This document shows, in pieces, positions 19,260 to 28,800 of a DNA stretch of 64,000 bases (its first letter is position 1; each line of letters starts with the position of its first letter). This DNA is from Tranzscheliella williamsii (lineage: Eukaryota; Basidiomycota; Ustilaginomycetes; Ustilaginales; Ustilaginaceae). The position numbers and the translations under genes were made by a program. The notes under the pieces were generated by a model that saw nothing but the letters and a program-made list of their open reading frames with translations, was not told the origin of the DNA and ran no database searches. The DNA lies in NCBI GenBank assembly GCA_023212725.1, contig JALBYF010000035.1:1-64000 (forward strand). The letters run 5' to 3'.

Positions 19260-21347
19260 ATGGAACGGCCCGATAGTGCCACCTTGTGGACAGCCGCGAC
19301 TGTCTCGCTCCTTCTTGCTCTGCTGTCCTTGTGGCCTGCTTTCCGCTCTGCTCTGGTTCGAGCAACCTGTTGCGCCTATGTCGCCATAGTGCATCGGCCT
19401 TTCCGAGGCTCGCCGATCGCCTACCTTTTTGCAAAACACCGTCGGCCGCTCCCGACTACAGATTCGATCGCATCGCGCGCCTGGACGGCAACAGCGCTAA
19501 GGTGGCGCTTACAACAGAGAACTGTGCACTTGGAGCGGAACGTGGATTGGTCCCGTCCAGGTTTCCCCAAGGATGGAGATCTGATCCAAGCGTGGGATCG
19601 CATTGTCGAATGGGACAATCGTTGCGTTCATCCCTCCCGACTCGAGCAACTAAGATCCGTCTCAGACCCGCTTGCGGACGCCGCTCTGGAAGAGGTCGCG
19701 CGGACACCCAACAGTAACGGTTCCTCCGACACACTGCTTTGCATCTTCGCTGCAGGGGCAGAAGAGGAGTCTCCATCGGCCGCGGCTTGTCGCATCTTCC
19801 GGCTTGCTGTTAGCCAGCGCCCACCTCCGGGAGCGGGAGCTCTCAGCCTGGAATGGTATCGCTCTCGCAGTACAGCGACGTGGGCAGAGGAGCTGGCTCA
19901 GTGGAACAGCCGCTCATCTCCCAAGGATGTCCATGCCAAAGCCGCATTTCCGTACTGGCAGCCGCCGTCGGACGGTCCCCATGGTCTCGATGAGCCCGAC
20001 GACGTTGAACTGATGGCAGAGCAGGAGGTCCTCCGGCGAGGCCAGCAAGTATTTTACAGGTATGCCGGTCCCATGCTGTTGACGCTTCTCCATTTCAGTT
20101 TGGCAGGTGGATTCGCATCGCCTAGGATCACGCAGGTGCTCCGTCAAACCGCTTATCTCGTCCCAGGGAGCCACAAGAGCCGCAGCGTTCCGCCTGCTCA
20201 GGATCACCAGCCTCCGAAGAGTTCATCCGCTGACAAGGCGCGGGCAGACCGGACGTGGTCGCGGCTGCTAGAAACCACCCAGTTCGTACTGGACGTGATG
20301 GAGACCGCCGGCAGCCTCCGTCCGCCGGTCATCCACTCAAAGGCAGCCAATTCGACGCAGGCGGGGCCGGAGCTAGGAGGTCAGGGCTGGCAGAGCGCCG
20401 TCCGGGTGCGCCTGTTACACACTGCAGTGCGACAGCGTGTGCTTCAATCGGCCGAGAAGAGCACGTCTTCGGCCGGACCTTCCTACGACGTCAAAGAGTA
20501 TGGCGTTCCCATCAATCAGGAGGATCTCCTTGCGACGCTGTGTGCCTTTTCTGTCGCTCCGCTCGCGTCTCTACAGCGCATGGGAATAGCTCCGACCGAC
20601 GGGGAGAGGGAAGATTTTATCGCGCTATGGCGACATGTCGGCTTCTATATGGGCATTGAGCCTGCGCTCTTGCGCACTTGCTTTCGCGATGCAGCAGCAG
20701 CCGATCGGACGCTGTGGTGCACCATTCTACATCTTTTTGGAGAAGTGGAGCTAAGTGGCGCTCCTTCCGCCGGTCTCGCCCTCCATCGACAGGAGGGGCC
20801 CACCATCCCAGTGCTGATGGCGTGCGCCGACAGACCACCGTTCCATACACCATTAGCTGCCCATTTTGCCATCTCGCGACATCTTCTCGGCGACACTCTG
20901 GCCGACTCCCTCGGCATCCCCCGTACGTCTGCTGTGCGCCAGGCGATCACCGACCTGGCTTTTCTAGGCATGAAGACGACCATTGTGTTCGGCCGCTTCT
21001 ACCGACCCGGTTGGGAGAAGCGGAGACTCGAACTCGCCCGGCCCTTACTTCGGAGGCTCATCGTCTGGAGCTTCGGCAATCAGCGCACCAAATTTGAGAT
21101 GCCGCCGGGCGAGACGCAACAGCAGCATCAGCCCGGCGTCAACGACGAGCACCAGCCGCACAAGCCAAACGTCGAAACCCGATCCTTCACCCACACCCCG
21201 GTCGAAGAGAACCGGGCAGAAAACCTCCGGCTCGCGCGACAGTGGTCATGGCTGATGCGAGAAATGGTCGCTGTATTGGCCCTTTCTGCCACGCTCGCAG
21301 TCAGTACGGCCATATTCGCGGCGCGCTCACTACTCCTTTCCACATAG
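19260..21347 (+). CDS. ER-bound oxygenase, MpaB / latex-clearing-protein family
   Basis: Member of the MpaB/B-prime/rubber-oxygenase catalytic-domain family (formerly DUF2236), whose studied members cleave carbon-carbon double bonds in terpenoid or polyisoprene chains. Single exon, 695 aa. ATG 19260 (GACGCCATGG) is chosen over an in-frame GTG at 19224. A signal anchor lies near residues 8-28 (AATVSLLLALLSLWPAF) and a second hydrophobic helix at the C-terminus (VAVLALSATLAVSTAIFAA). The core has FYRYAGPMLLTLLHFSLAGG (~264), VRVRLLHTAVRQRV (~380, His a candidate haem ligand), YGVPINQEDLLATLCAFS and WRHVGFYMGIE. A Gln/Pro/His-rich insert precedes the last helix. Substrate is unknown. The family is solid, the enzyme activity inferred. 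The stop codon falls inside the first of three CCACATAGAC repeats. Confidence 0.78.
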   Translation: MERPDSATLWTAATVSLLLALLSLWPAFRSALVRATCCAYVAIVHRPFRGSPIAYLFAKHRRPLPTTDSIASRAWTATALRWRLQQRTVHLERNVDWSRPGFPKDGDLIQAWDRIVEWDNRCVHPSRLEQLRSVSDPLADAALEEVARTPNSNGSSDTLLCIFAAGAEEESPSAAACRIFRLAVSQRPPPGAGALSLEWYRSRSTATWAEELAQWNSRSSPKDVHAKAAFPYWQPPSDGPHGLDEPDDVELMAEQEVLRRGQQVFYRYAGPMLLTLLHFSLAGGFASPRITQVLRQTAYLVPGSHKSRSVPPAQDHQPPKSSSADKARADRTWSRLLETTQFVLDVMETAGSLRPPVIHSKAANSTQAGPELGGQGWQSAVRVRLLHTAVRQRVLQSAEKSTSSAGPSYDVKEYGVPINQEDLLATLCAFSVAPLASLQRMGIAPTDGEREDFIALWRHVGFYMGIEPALLRTCFRDAAAADRTLWCTILHLFGEVELSGAPSAGLALHRQEGPTIPVLMACADRPPFHTPLAAHFAISRHLLGDTLADSLGIPRTSAVRQAITDLAFLGMKTTIVFGRFYRPGWEKRRLELARPLLRRLIVWSFGNQRTKFEMPPGETQQQHQPGVNDEHQPHKPNVETRSFTHTPVEENRAENLRLARQWSWLMREMVAVLALSATLAVSTAIFAARSLLLST

Positions 21348-21399
21348 ACAACCCACGCCTATCCACATAGACTTCCCTCGTTTCTATGTCCACATAGAC
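21340..21399 (+). repeat. Three CCACATAGAC decamers at the oxygenase stop
   Basis: Identical CCACATAGAC at 21340-21349, 21363-21372 and 21390-21399. The TAG stop of the oxygenase gene is within the first copy. Function unknown; possibly a small local duplication. Confidence 0.6.
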
Positions 21400-21539
21400 C
21401 AACCCCACTCCCGTGGGCGAAGGACTGATGCCACTCTCTGTTCGTGCAAGCCATGTGAGTATGCCTTTCTCGCGACCCGTCTTTGTTCGTACACCTTCTC
21501 TGCCACAGTGAAGGACCCGTAAGCCGCAATATAACGACG

Positions 21540-21625
21540 CTACATGAAGACGCTACATGAAGGCGATATATAAATGAAGACAATATATAACGACGATATA
21601 TAACGACAATATATAAAGACGCTCT
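21540..21625 (+). promoter_or_regulatory. Iterated TATATAA tract upstream of the tRNA gene
   Basis: Several near-repeats of GACAATATATAA and GACGATATATAA, preceded by two copies of GACGCTACATGAAG, lie just before the tRNA gene. AT-rich TATA-like upstream elements are known to help Pol III initiation at some fungal tRNA genes. This role is inferred from position only. Confidence 0.4.
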
Positions 21626-21647
21626 GAATTCAAAGGGCATCAAACAT

Positions 21648-21753
21648 GGCCGGTTGGCCCAATGGTAAGGCGTCTGACTACGAGTTGTCAAGCTAAAACA
21701 GCTTGATTAGCTTGGTTATCAGGAGATTCTGGGTTCGAACCCCAGGCTGGTCG
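21648..21753 (+). tRNA. tRNA-Arg(ACG), intron-containing
   Basis: Folds as a tRNA. Acceptor GGCCGGT pairs with GCTGGTC (with G-U pairs) and the discriminator is G at 21753. The D arm has AATGGTAA in its loop. The anticodon stem TCTGA pairs with TCAGG, and the T arm is CTGGG-TTCGAAC-CCCAG. Anticodon ACG is at 21680-21682, read as ICG for CGU/CGC/CGA arginine codons. A 34-nt intron (about 21684-21717) sits one base 3' of the anticodon, the canonical place. A T-rich Pol III terminator (TTTCTTTTT) follows at about 21757-21765. The exact intron ends may shift by a base. Confidence 0.9.
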
Positions 21754-23740
21754 ACTTTCTTTTTCGCGGTATTTTTGCGCTTATTTTTGAGAGTCATTTT
21801 GGGCTTTTTTTGCCTTGCTTTCATTTCGTGCGTGAGAATATCCATACTCGCTCCCATGCACTGAGAGGTGAGAAACGGCTCATGTCGATGCGAAGGGTAC
21901 GTCCACCTCGGACAAATGGCAGTCCCGCTCTTCTCCTCACTTGAGACGAATGCGATCTGTGTCATGAGTGCTTCGTGCGTTGCTGGGTGACGTGACCTGC
22001 AAGACGAGTGGTCACCAGTATTCACATTCGCTAGTCCACGGTGACTGTGAGATCGGCTTGGGAAACGGCTGCATAACAGCCGGGCTTTTTTTAGGAGCGG
22101 TCGTGTCTGGTCTAGGCCCTTCGGCAAGGCGGCGAGACGTGTGAGCGACTAATGCGCAATCGGTCATGCCTGCCGAGCTTGTTCTTCTTGGTCCCTTTTT
22201 CCTGCCATGGTCCCGTGTCAGCGCTCCAGCGCTTCTATCTGACCACTTATGGCAACTGTCACACGAAAACAAAGTGAGCCGACCGCGTAGCCTGCTGACT
22301 CGATAGAATTGTAAGCCCGCTACCCGTGCATTTGTCTAATGATCGGGGATGACCGCAGCACAACCACTGCGCTCCGCCGCCTCTGATTGGCCTTCCCGCC
22401 TGCGTCGGGTCCCAGCGGTGCGGTGCGGTGCCAGTCAAGCCGCAGGTTATGAAAGGGGCCGTTCCTTTTGCGCTCATTGGGTAGGCTTCTGTAATTAGGA
22501 CGCGCCCAATGCACAGGCTTCTGTGAGTAGAGACTTCTGACTTCTATTACGACCGGAGTCCAATGGTAGGGATCACTGGCTTGCCCACGATCCCACTGCC
22601 CACGATCCCACTTGTGACTGTATGCACGCACAACGAGCAAGGAGGGAGGATCTTGGGCGGATTGCCCACTCCGTGCTGCTTCCACCGTCCGCGTTGAGCA
22701 AGCCAGGATCCGATACAAGCCAAAACTTGGCGGGAAAGCATGTCTGATCGGTTGTGAAGAATCTGCGTGGCTAACAGGAAAGCGAGCGCAGGATGTTCCG
22801 AATCTTTGGGCCCGGACAAGGCAGGCCATCTGCATGTGGGAGAGTATGCAGTTCTGGTAGGAGACCTGTGCCAAAGTCCGAGATGCGTACAGATATGCAA
22901 CGATCTGGCCAAGGGCGTCTCTTCGTGCCCGGCGCATTATGCATGGCCGGCTGCCATGGCGAGCCGCTGCTACGCAGCGGTTCGCATTGTAAGTGGGATA
23001 GCTACGCAAGCCTTTCCCTGCGTGCGTCGGTTCTGAGTGGTGCTTGATCGGGGCCCAAACATAAACGATGGGCATGCAGGGTCGGTCGCTTGCTCACATC
23101 GCTCTCCCTCGCCTTCTGCCCACCGATGCCGTAGTTGCTGGTGCTGGGTTCATGCGTGATTTGCCTTTCCTCCAAACCTTGTTGTTCTCTGCGTCGTTTG
23201 CCAGCGATGAGGGCAGCCGCGAGCTTCTGACCTGCCACTCTGCCTCCTGCCATCGCTGAAGAGAGTTAGCCGTCCGAGTGGACATGCGCTTCGGCGCCAT
23301 ATATGCTCCCCTGCCAGAGTTGCACTCGCTGCGCAGAGAGCCCTCGTCATACGGCATCGCAGCATTGTCCGGGCCTACTCCAGCCGCCCTTTTGGTGCTT
23401 TGGGCAACACCGCTTGCTTCTACGTACGACGATCCGCTTTTGGACCTGACCACGGCACCAGCCAGCATCCGAGCCTTCCGCAGACCCGGTATAGAAAGGC
23501 CTGTGGACAGAACGAGAACGCCTCCTCCAGCCAGACCTGACCTCCTTTTCGGCGATCCCGCTTTGTAGCGAAAAGAGAGGCGCCTCACAGCCGACGCAGA
23601 CCATAGCACAACAGACGCTCGAAACCGCTGCTGGGCAGCTTAGCCGTCCGCTCGCTGCTGCATCGCACCAGCCGACGTTGCTGGCCAGGGGAGCAGCACC
23701 AGCCCTGCTCGGCAGCATCCGATCGTCGTGATCGCCGACG
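21754..23740. other. Gene-poor 2-kb spacer
   Basis: No gene could be supported. A 251-codon minus-strand frame (22320-23075) has no family resemblance and an odd Arg/His/Cys-rich make-up. A short tandem pair of TGCCCACGATCCCAC lies at 22582-22611. The last several hundred bases are presumably the promoter of the F-box-like gene. Confidence 0.55.
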
Positions 23741-25435
23741 ATGGTCCCAACCTTGCCCGTGGAGATTGTCGAGCTCATCTTTGAACTTTCGATCAGGCAG
23801 GATGCGGCGCCCTCGCCCAGTAGCCATACTGCGCAGCGAGCCAGAGGTGGTTGCGCGCCAATCAACGTAGCAGGCGCCTTGGTTCTTTGTCAATTGTCAA
23901 AGCACTACAGGCGTCTCTTTACCAGTCGTCTATATCGCCATGTCGCCCTCCTCAGCAATACCAACATTGCCAGTTTTCGACGCACCGTTCTTCAAGAGCC
24001 ACAACTGGGCGCGTTTGTACGCTCCCTGGTCATTGCTGATGACCTCGAGATAGCTCCCAAAATGCTCGCGGATCCACCTGCTCCGCCGTTTTCAGACAGT
24101 CCCTCCTCCTCTCGCTCGGCGACCCGCTCTGAACCGGACATAACCGCAGATGAGATCTTGGCGGCTTGTCCATACGTCACGCACCTCTTGATGTCTCGAA
24201 GTGCGTTTGCGAACTGGTCACCAGTCGTGTATCGCCTCGTGCGGCCCAGGGAGGTGACGATGATCGATGTTGCCCAGTCGGCCGACTTGGACGGTTTAGT
24301 GTTGCGGCATCGAGATCTCACTGCTCGGGCCCTGGAGAATGATCCGCGAATTAGGGCCATCCTGCGTCCTCCTGGCTCTGTAAACGATGTTGGCGAGGCT
24401 GCGAATGACCTCTCTGTGCCCTCCCATGCTCGTCCGTCCGCGACGCAGCGCCACTCGGACGGCATCGAACCAAGTCGGTCGCTGTCTCATCTGCACCTGG
24501 TCAACTTTGATGGTCGCTTGCTGCATCACCTCGCGTCTACCTCGTCGCTCACCCACCTCGTTCTCACCTATCCGCTGCTGCCACAGACGACGGCAGGCGT
24601 ACCCGGGTTGGCCATCATCCCCAGATCGCATCTCATGCTGCTGCTCGGTTCGGGCAATATCGCTCGCATCGTCCTGCGCGCTTCACCGCAGATCTGTCTC
24701 CGCATGATGGAAGAACTGCTGCCGATCGAAGACGCAAAACTCGTCTTTCGACCGATCCTCAGTGGCGACCATAGCCAAACGACGCCTGAGCCCGTACCCT
24801 TGCCGTCCAGGAGCAGCCTAGCCAGTTCACAGGTGCGGGAACTCGATGTGCTCGGCGAATTCTACGACCGCGTCCACCTCAGCACCCCACCGGTAACAGG
24901 GTACAGTAGCGCGAGTGGGCAGAGTGGCCGCTCGTCGGATCCTGACACCAGCCGGGAATCGATTGCAACGACAAGCCAGAGCCGGTCGTCTCGCAGTTCG
25001 GACGAATACTTTGGCGTCTATTACGAGCACGATGGCGAGGAATACTACGACGATGAGGAAGACGCTCAGGTGCAGGCTGCGCAGATGGGTGATGGAGAGC
25101 CGGCGGAGGCGCAGAGGCTAGCCTCGGGTTTGGCAATGCCGCCGCCGGCTATAGAAGCACCACCGCTGCGCACGCCGATCGAGGAGCTGCTGCGACAGGA
25201 GCGCTTCCAGTCTGTGGGTGTCTCCGCGCCGCAGGCGGGCAGCTCGCAGGCCAGCTCGGCGCCGAGCACAGCGTCCAACGCGCGCGCTTCCTCCCGACCG
25301 CGCCCGCGCCGGGGCCCCTACGCTCCGCGCCGCCACGACTTGCGCGGCGCCACCCAGGCCAACCTCGACCGCTGCGCGCAGCTGTGCCGTACGCTTGCGG
25401 CCGGGACCGGCGACGGCGCGTTCCGCTTCTGGTAG
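23741..25435 (+). CDS. F-box-like protein with LRR-like segment
   Basis: Probable substrate adaptor of an SCF ubiquitin ligase. Single exon, 564 aa. The N-terminal LPVEIVELIFELSI (residues 4-18), followed by LVLCQLSKHYRRLFTSRLYRHVAL (~48-72), fits the F-box and following helix seen in many fungal F-box proteins. A stretch around residues 245-275 (SLSHLHLVNFDGRLLHHL, then SLTHLVLTYP) looks like degenerate leucine-rich repeats. The C-terminal third is disordered, with an acidic Glu/Asp/Tyr patch (EHDGEEYYDDEEDAQ) and an Arg/Pro-rich tail. No substrate can be named. It faces UTP10 tail to tail. Confidence 0.6.
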   Translation: MVPTLPVEIVELIFELSIRQDAAPSPSSHTAQRARGGCAPINVAGALVLCQLSKHYRRLFTSRLYRHVALLSNTNIASFRRTVLQEPQLGAFVRSLVIADDLEIAPKMLADPPAPPFSDSPSSSRSATRSEPDITADEILAACPYVTHLLMSRSAFANWSPVVYRLVRPREVTMIDVAQSADLDGLVLRHRDLTARALENDPRIRAILRPPGSVNDVGEAANDLSVPSHARPSATQRHSDGIEPSRSLSHLHLVNFDGRLLHHLASTSSLTHLVLTYPLLPQTTAGVPGLAIIPRSHLMLLLGSGNIARIVLRASPQICLRMMEELLPIEDAKLVFRPILSGDHSQTTPEPVPLPSRSSLASSQVRELDVLGEFYDRVHLSTPPVTGYSSASGQSGRSSDPDTSRESIATTSQSRSSRSSDEYFGVYYEHDGEEYYDDEEDAQVQAAQMGDGEPAEAQRLASGLAMPPPAIEAPPLRTPIEELLRQERFQSVGVSAPQAGSSQASSAPSTASNARASSRPRPRRGPYAPRRHDLRGATQANLDRCAQLCRTLAAGTGDGAFRFW

Positions 25436-25896
25436 CTGCGTCGTACCCCACTGCCGCGCTTCACCGCGGCCAGCCTGGGCCCAACTGCTCCCAAGACCCA
25501 TCTTCTGGTGGCGGACGTCACTCTCACAGCAGCATACGCCCGCGCCGCTCTCTCGCCTCCCATGCCATCCCCCTCCCCTTTTCACCGTGTTCCGCTAATC
25601 GCGCGCATAGACGCACTCTACCCACCCACAAAAAGGCTTCCGCCGCGATGCGGCGTGCTCGCAGATGACCCACTCTAGATGTGTGCGCGTGGCAAACAGT
25701 ACAGGATCGTGTCATACGTATCGGACGCGGTCGCCGCCCTCGCACGCTTCTCTTTCGCGCCTGGTGGGGCACGCTTCGAGCGTACCGGCACTCGGACACT
25801 GAGGCGGCACATTCAAGGCACAGCACGGGTGGCGCGGCGGGCTGGGAAAAGACCACGGGATGCATTGTGACGGCGGGTGTGGGCGCGGGGGGTTTT
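25436..25896. other. Convergent intergenic, F-box gene / UTP10
   Basis: 461 bp between two stop codons. It should contain both 3' UTRs. No hairpin, repeat or gene stands out. Confidence 0.55.
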
Positions 25897-28800
25897 CTAG
25901 GTAAGGTAGCTCTCGAGAGACTCGCCGAGTGCGGTCTCTATGTGCGCGCGGAAGGCGTTGGCCTCGAGTACGATGCGCGGGTCGTCGTCGTCGAGGAGTT
26001 CCGAGAGCTGTGCGATGGATTCTGGGACAAGGGCGAGGAGTTGGTCTGCCTGGGCGGACCAGACGGCGGTGAGCAGCTGGGTGGCCGCCAGGCGGACGGC
26101 GGGGCTGTTGGCGGCACGGCCGGCCGAGGCGCGCGCGAGCAGGGTGCCGTTGAGATGCTTGAGCGTGGCCTCGTCGTTGACATTGGCCAGCAGCGCGACC
26201 GCGACGTCCGCGAGGCGCGCCACTGCCGCCGCCGCCGCCTCGGGCGTGTCGGCGACGGGCACGGGCGCGTGTGCGTCCAGCAGCGCCAGCTGCGCGACCA
26301 GCGCCGTCGTCACCTTGCCCACCCGTGCCGGATTCCAGAAGACACCCTCGTCGTGCTTGGCCGACAGATGCAGCGAGCGGACGACCTGCTTCCACAGCTC
26401 GACCTGCAGCGCGCGCGCGCTGTGCGACTTTGCCCGCCTCGCGCCCGCCGGACCGCCGACAAACGAGCCCAGCAACTCGATCACCTGGTCGAGCAGCACC
26501 GCGTAGTACGACGAGACCAGGCTCCGCAGCGTCTCCGAGAGCGCGTTGAACGTTTTGAAGAGCACCACCTGCCGGGCCAGGACACCTACCTCCTCCTCCT
26601 CCGCGCTATCGCCTTCGTCGACGAGGTCCAAGACCGCCCAGTCGAACATGCGCAGGAAGAGCGGCCGGAAGGAGGCCTCGTTCAGCTTCAAAACCATCCG
26701 GATGAATGTCGACTCCACCAGGCTATCCTCAATCCGCGCCAGCGAGGTCTCGGACAGCACCGCCGAGTGGGTGCGTCGCATGTCCAGTGCACGCAGCAAG
26801 AATCGATAGACCGCCTTGTAGCTTGTGCTGATTGCGTCGCGGTCCGACTGCCGCAGCGCGCGGCCAAGGAACTCGGACACGCCCACTAGCCGATCGGTCA
26901 CCGCTCCGGCCTTGTCCGTCTTGGACGAGACCACGGCAAACTCTTCGTCCCAGACCTTGAAGCTGGCATCAAAGACCTCCTTGACAGGAGTCTTGCGGAT
27001 CAGCGTCGACAAAAGGAGGTTGAGTGATCGCTCGCTAGCCGTCGAAGAGCCACTGGCGCTGGACATGGCCTTTTTGAGCTGCGGCGAGATCGACAGTCCG
27101 ATGATCTGCGGGATGTACGAGGTCATAAAGGTGGAGACCGAACCGAACAGACCCGTGAGCGTGTCCAGCGCGCCGGTTCGCAGCGAGGAAGTATTAGTGT
27201 TGACGGCACCGGTTGCCGGGCCTGCATTCGCATCGGCAACGTCGGCGCCTTCGTCAGAAGGTGCGGACCGCGAAAAAGACTGCGAGACGGTCGAAAGACA
27301 GAAGGGAACCAGCGCCGCGATGTGCGGGATGAGCCGCGGGCCGAGCTTGTTTGCGAACCGCCGTGCGATCGAGAAGACGCTGATACGAGCCGTGACAGGG
27401 ATGGGTACGGCTGCGTCGCCGGCAACCTTGGCGCCGGCCTTGCCGAGCTTGACAAGCACGGGGATGGTAGCCGCCATAGCACCGTGCTCAGAGGCCAAAG
27501 CCGTGGACGAGACCGTCTTGAGCGCCTCGAGGGCCGCCTGTCGCAGTGCATCCACTTCGGGCCCCGTAGTGCTCAGAGATACCTGGATTGCCTCGGAAGC
27601 GGCCTTGATAAGCGCCGGCGTGTATGTGGCGACGGTGGCACGCTCGTCGGAATCGGCCGACATGGCAGCGACCCTGCTGGCGAAGAGCGAAAATCCGCTG
27701 GTCTGGCGGCCCATGGCATCGGCCCCTGTCTGTTCGACGAGCGACGAGACCACCTTCATGACATTTTCGACCGGAACGAACGGCATGGCCGCCTCGAGCG
27801 CTTCGCTGGTCAGTGAGACGATGATAGAACTCGTTCCTCGAGCAGCATTGGCCAGCTCCAGCGCCAGTGAGATGAACTTCTCAAACTCGGGACCGATCTT
27901 GGCCGACGACACCTTCGCCAGGCGATCAGCAAACGTCGGCGAGACCAAGACCTGGCGGACGAACAGAATGAGTGCATGGATCTGCCGCACAGGCTCAGCC
28001 TGGTGGTCGACATGCTCCTTGTCCATCCTCCCAGCTCGGTCGAGGAAGACACGCTCGCTAAGCGTCTCACTCTCGTCACGGTGGTGCCATATCCGTAGCG
28101 CCTCCTCCCAGATCTCCTGCAGCGCATGAACCTGGATGGTAGCGCTGTGAGGAGCCACAACAGCGAGGGGAAGCTGCAGCGTCTGTTCAACCTCTGACCC
28201 AGGCTGCTTGACAATCTTGTGAGCCGAGCGGTCGACCAACAGCATGGCCACCGCGGCGCAAAAGTCGGAGGGGCCCAGAATGTCGACCAACAGCCGGAAG
28301 AACATCTGGCGACGGTGACGCGGGACGTGCGTGGCTGCGTCAGTGAAGATGCGAACAAACGTCCGAGCTTCGCAGAGTAGGGCAAACTTGCTCTCGCACG
28401 CGGCTTGGGTCGACCTGAGCGAGGAAACCAAAGCCGGCACAATGCTTCGCAATACCTTTTCGACAACCGAGAAACTGTATGCATCATCGCGCTGCAGCAC
28501 GGCGGAGCCGACAAAGGTAAAGATGGGCATGACGTTGTGCAGGACAGCTTCCGGCGCGATGTTGGCGATCTTGGAGAGCAGCAAGAGCGCGTGCTGGAAG
28601 GTCTGCGGATTGTTCGACGTCTTGATCGCATTGACAATGGTGTCTGCCCGGAGCGACTGGACAATGTCCACGGGCACAGTGCCGTCAGGCTTGGGCAGAG
28701 CTTCCAGAAGGTTGGCGATGCAGGACATCGCCAGCTGGAGCATATGCTCGGCGTTGACAGCAAGCAGGCCCGAATGGAGGTCCACGGCAAGGCGGAGCAC

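Noticed and set aside
3000..21347. A secondary-metabolite gene cluster
   Set aside because: Oxygenase, MFS exporter, hydrolase and bHLH factor are suggestive, but no backbone synthase is present and promoter motifs are not shared across the set.
22320..23075. 251-codon minus-strand open frame with an ATG in the gene-poor spacer
   Set aside because: No family resemblance, no targeting signal, Arg/His/Cys-rich make-up as expected of GC-rich non-coding DNA.
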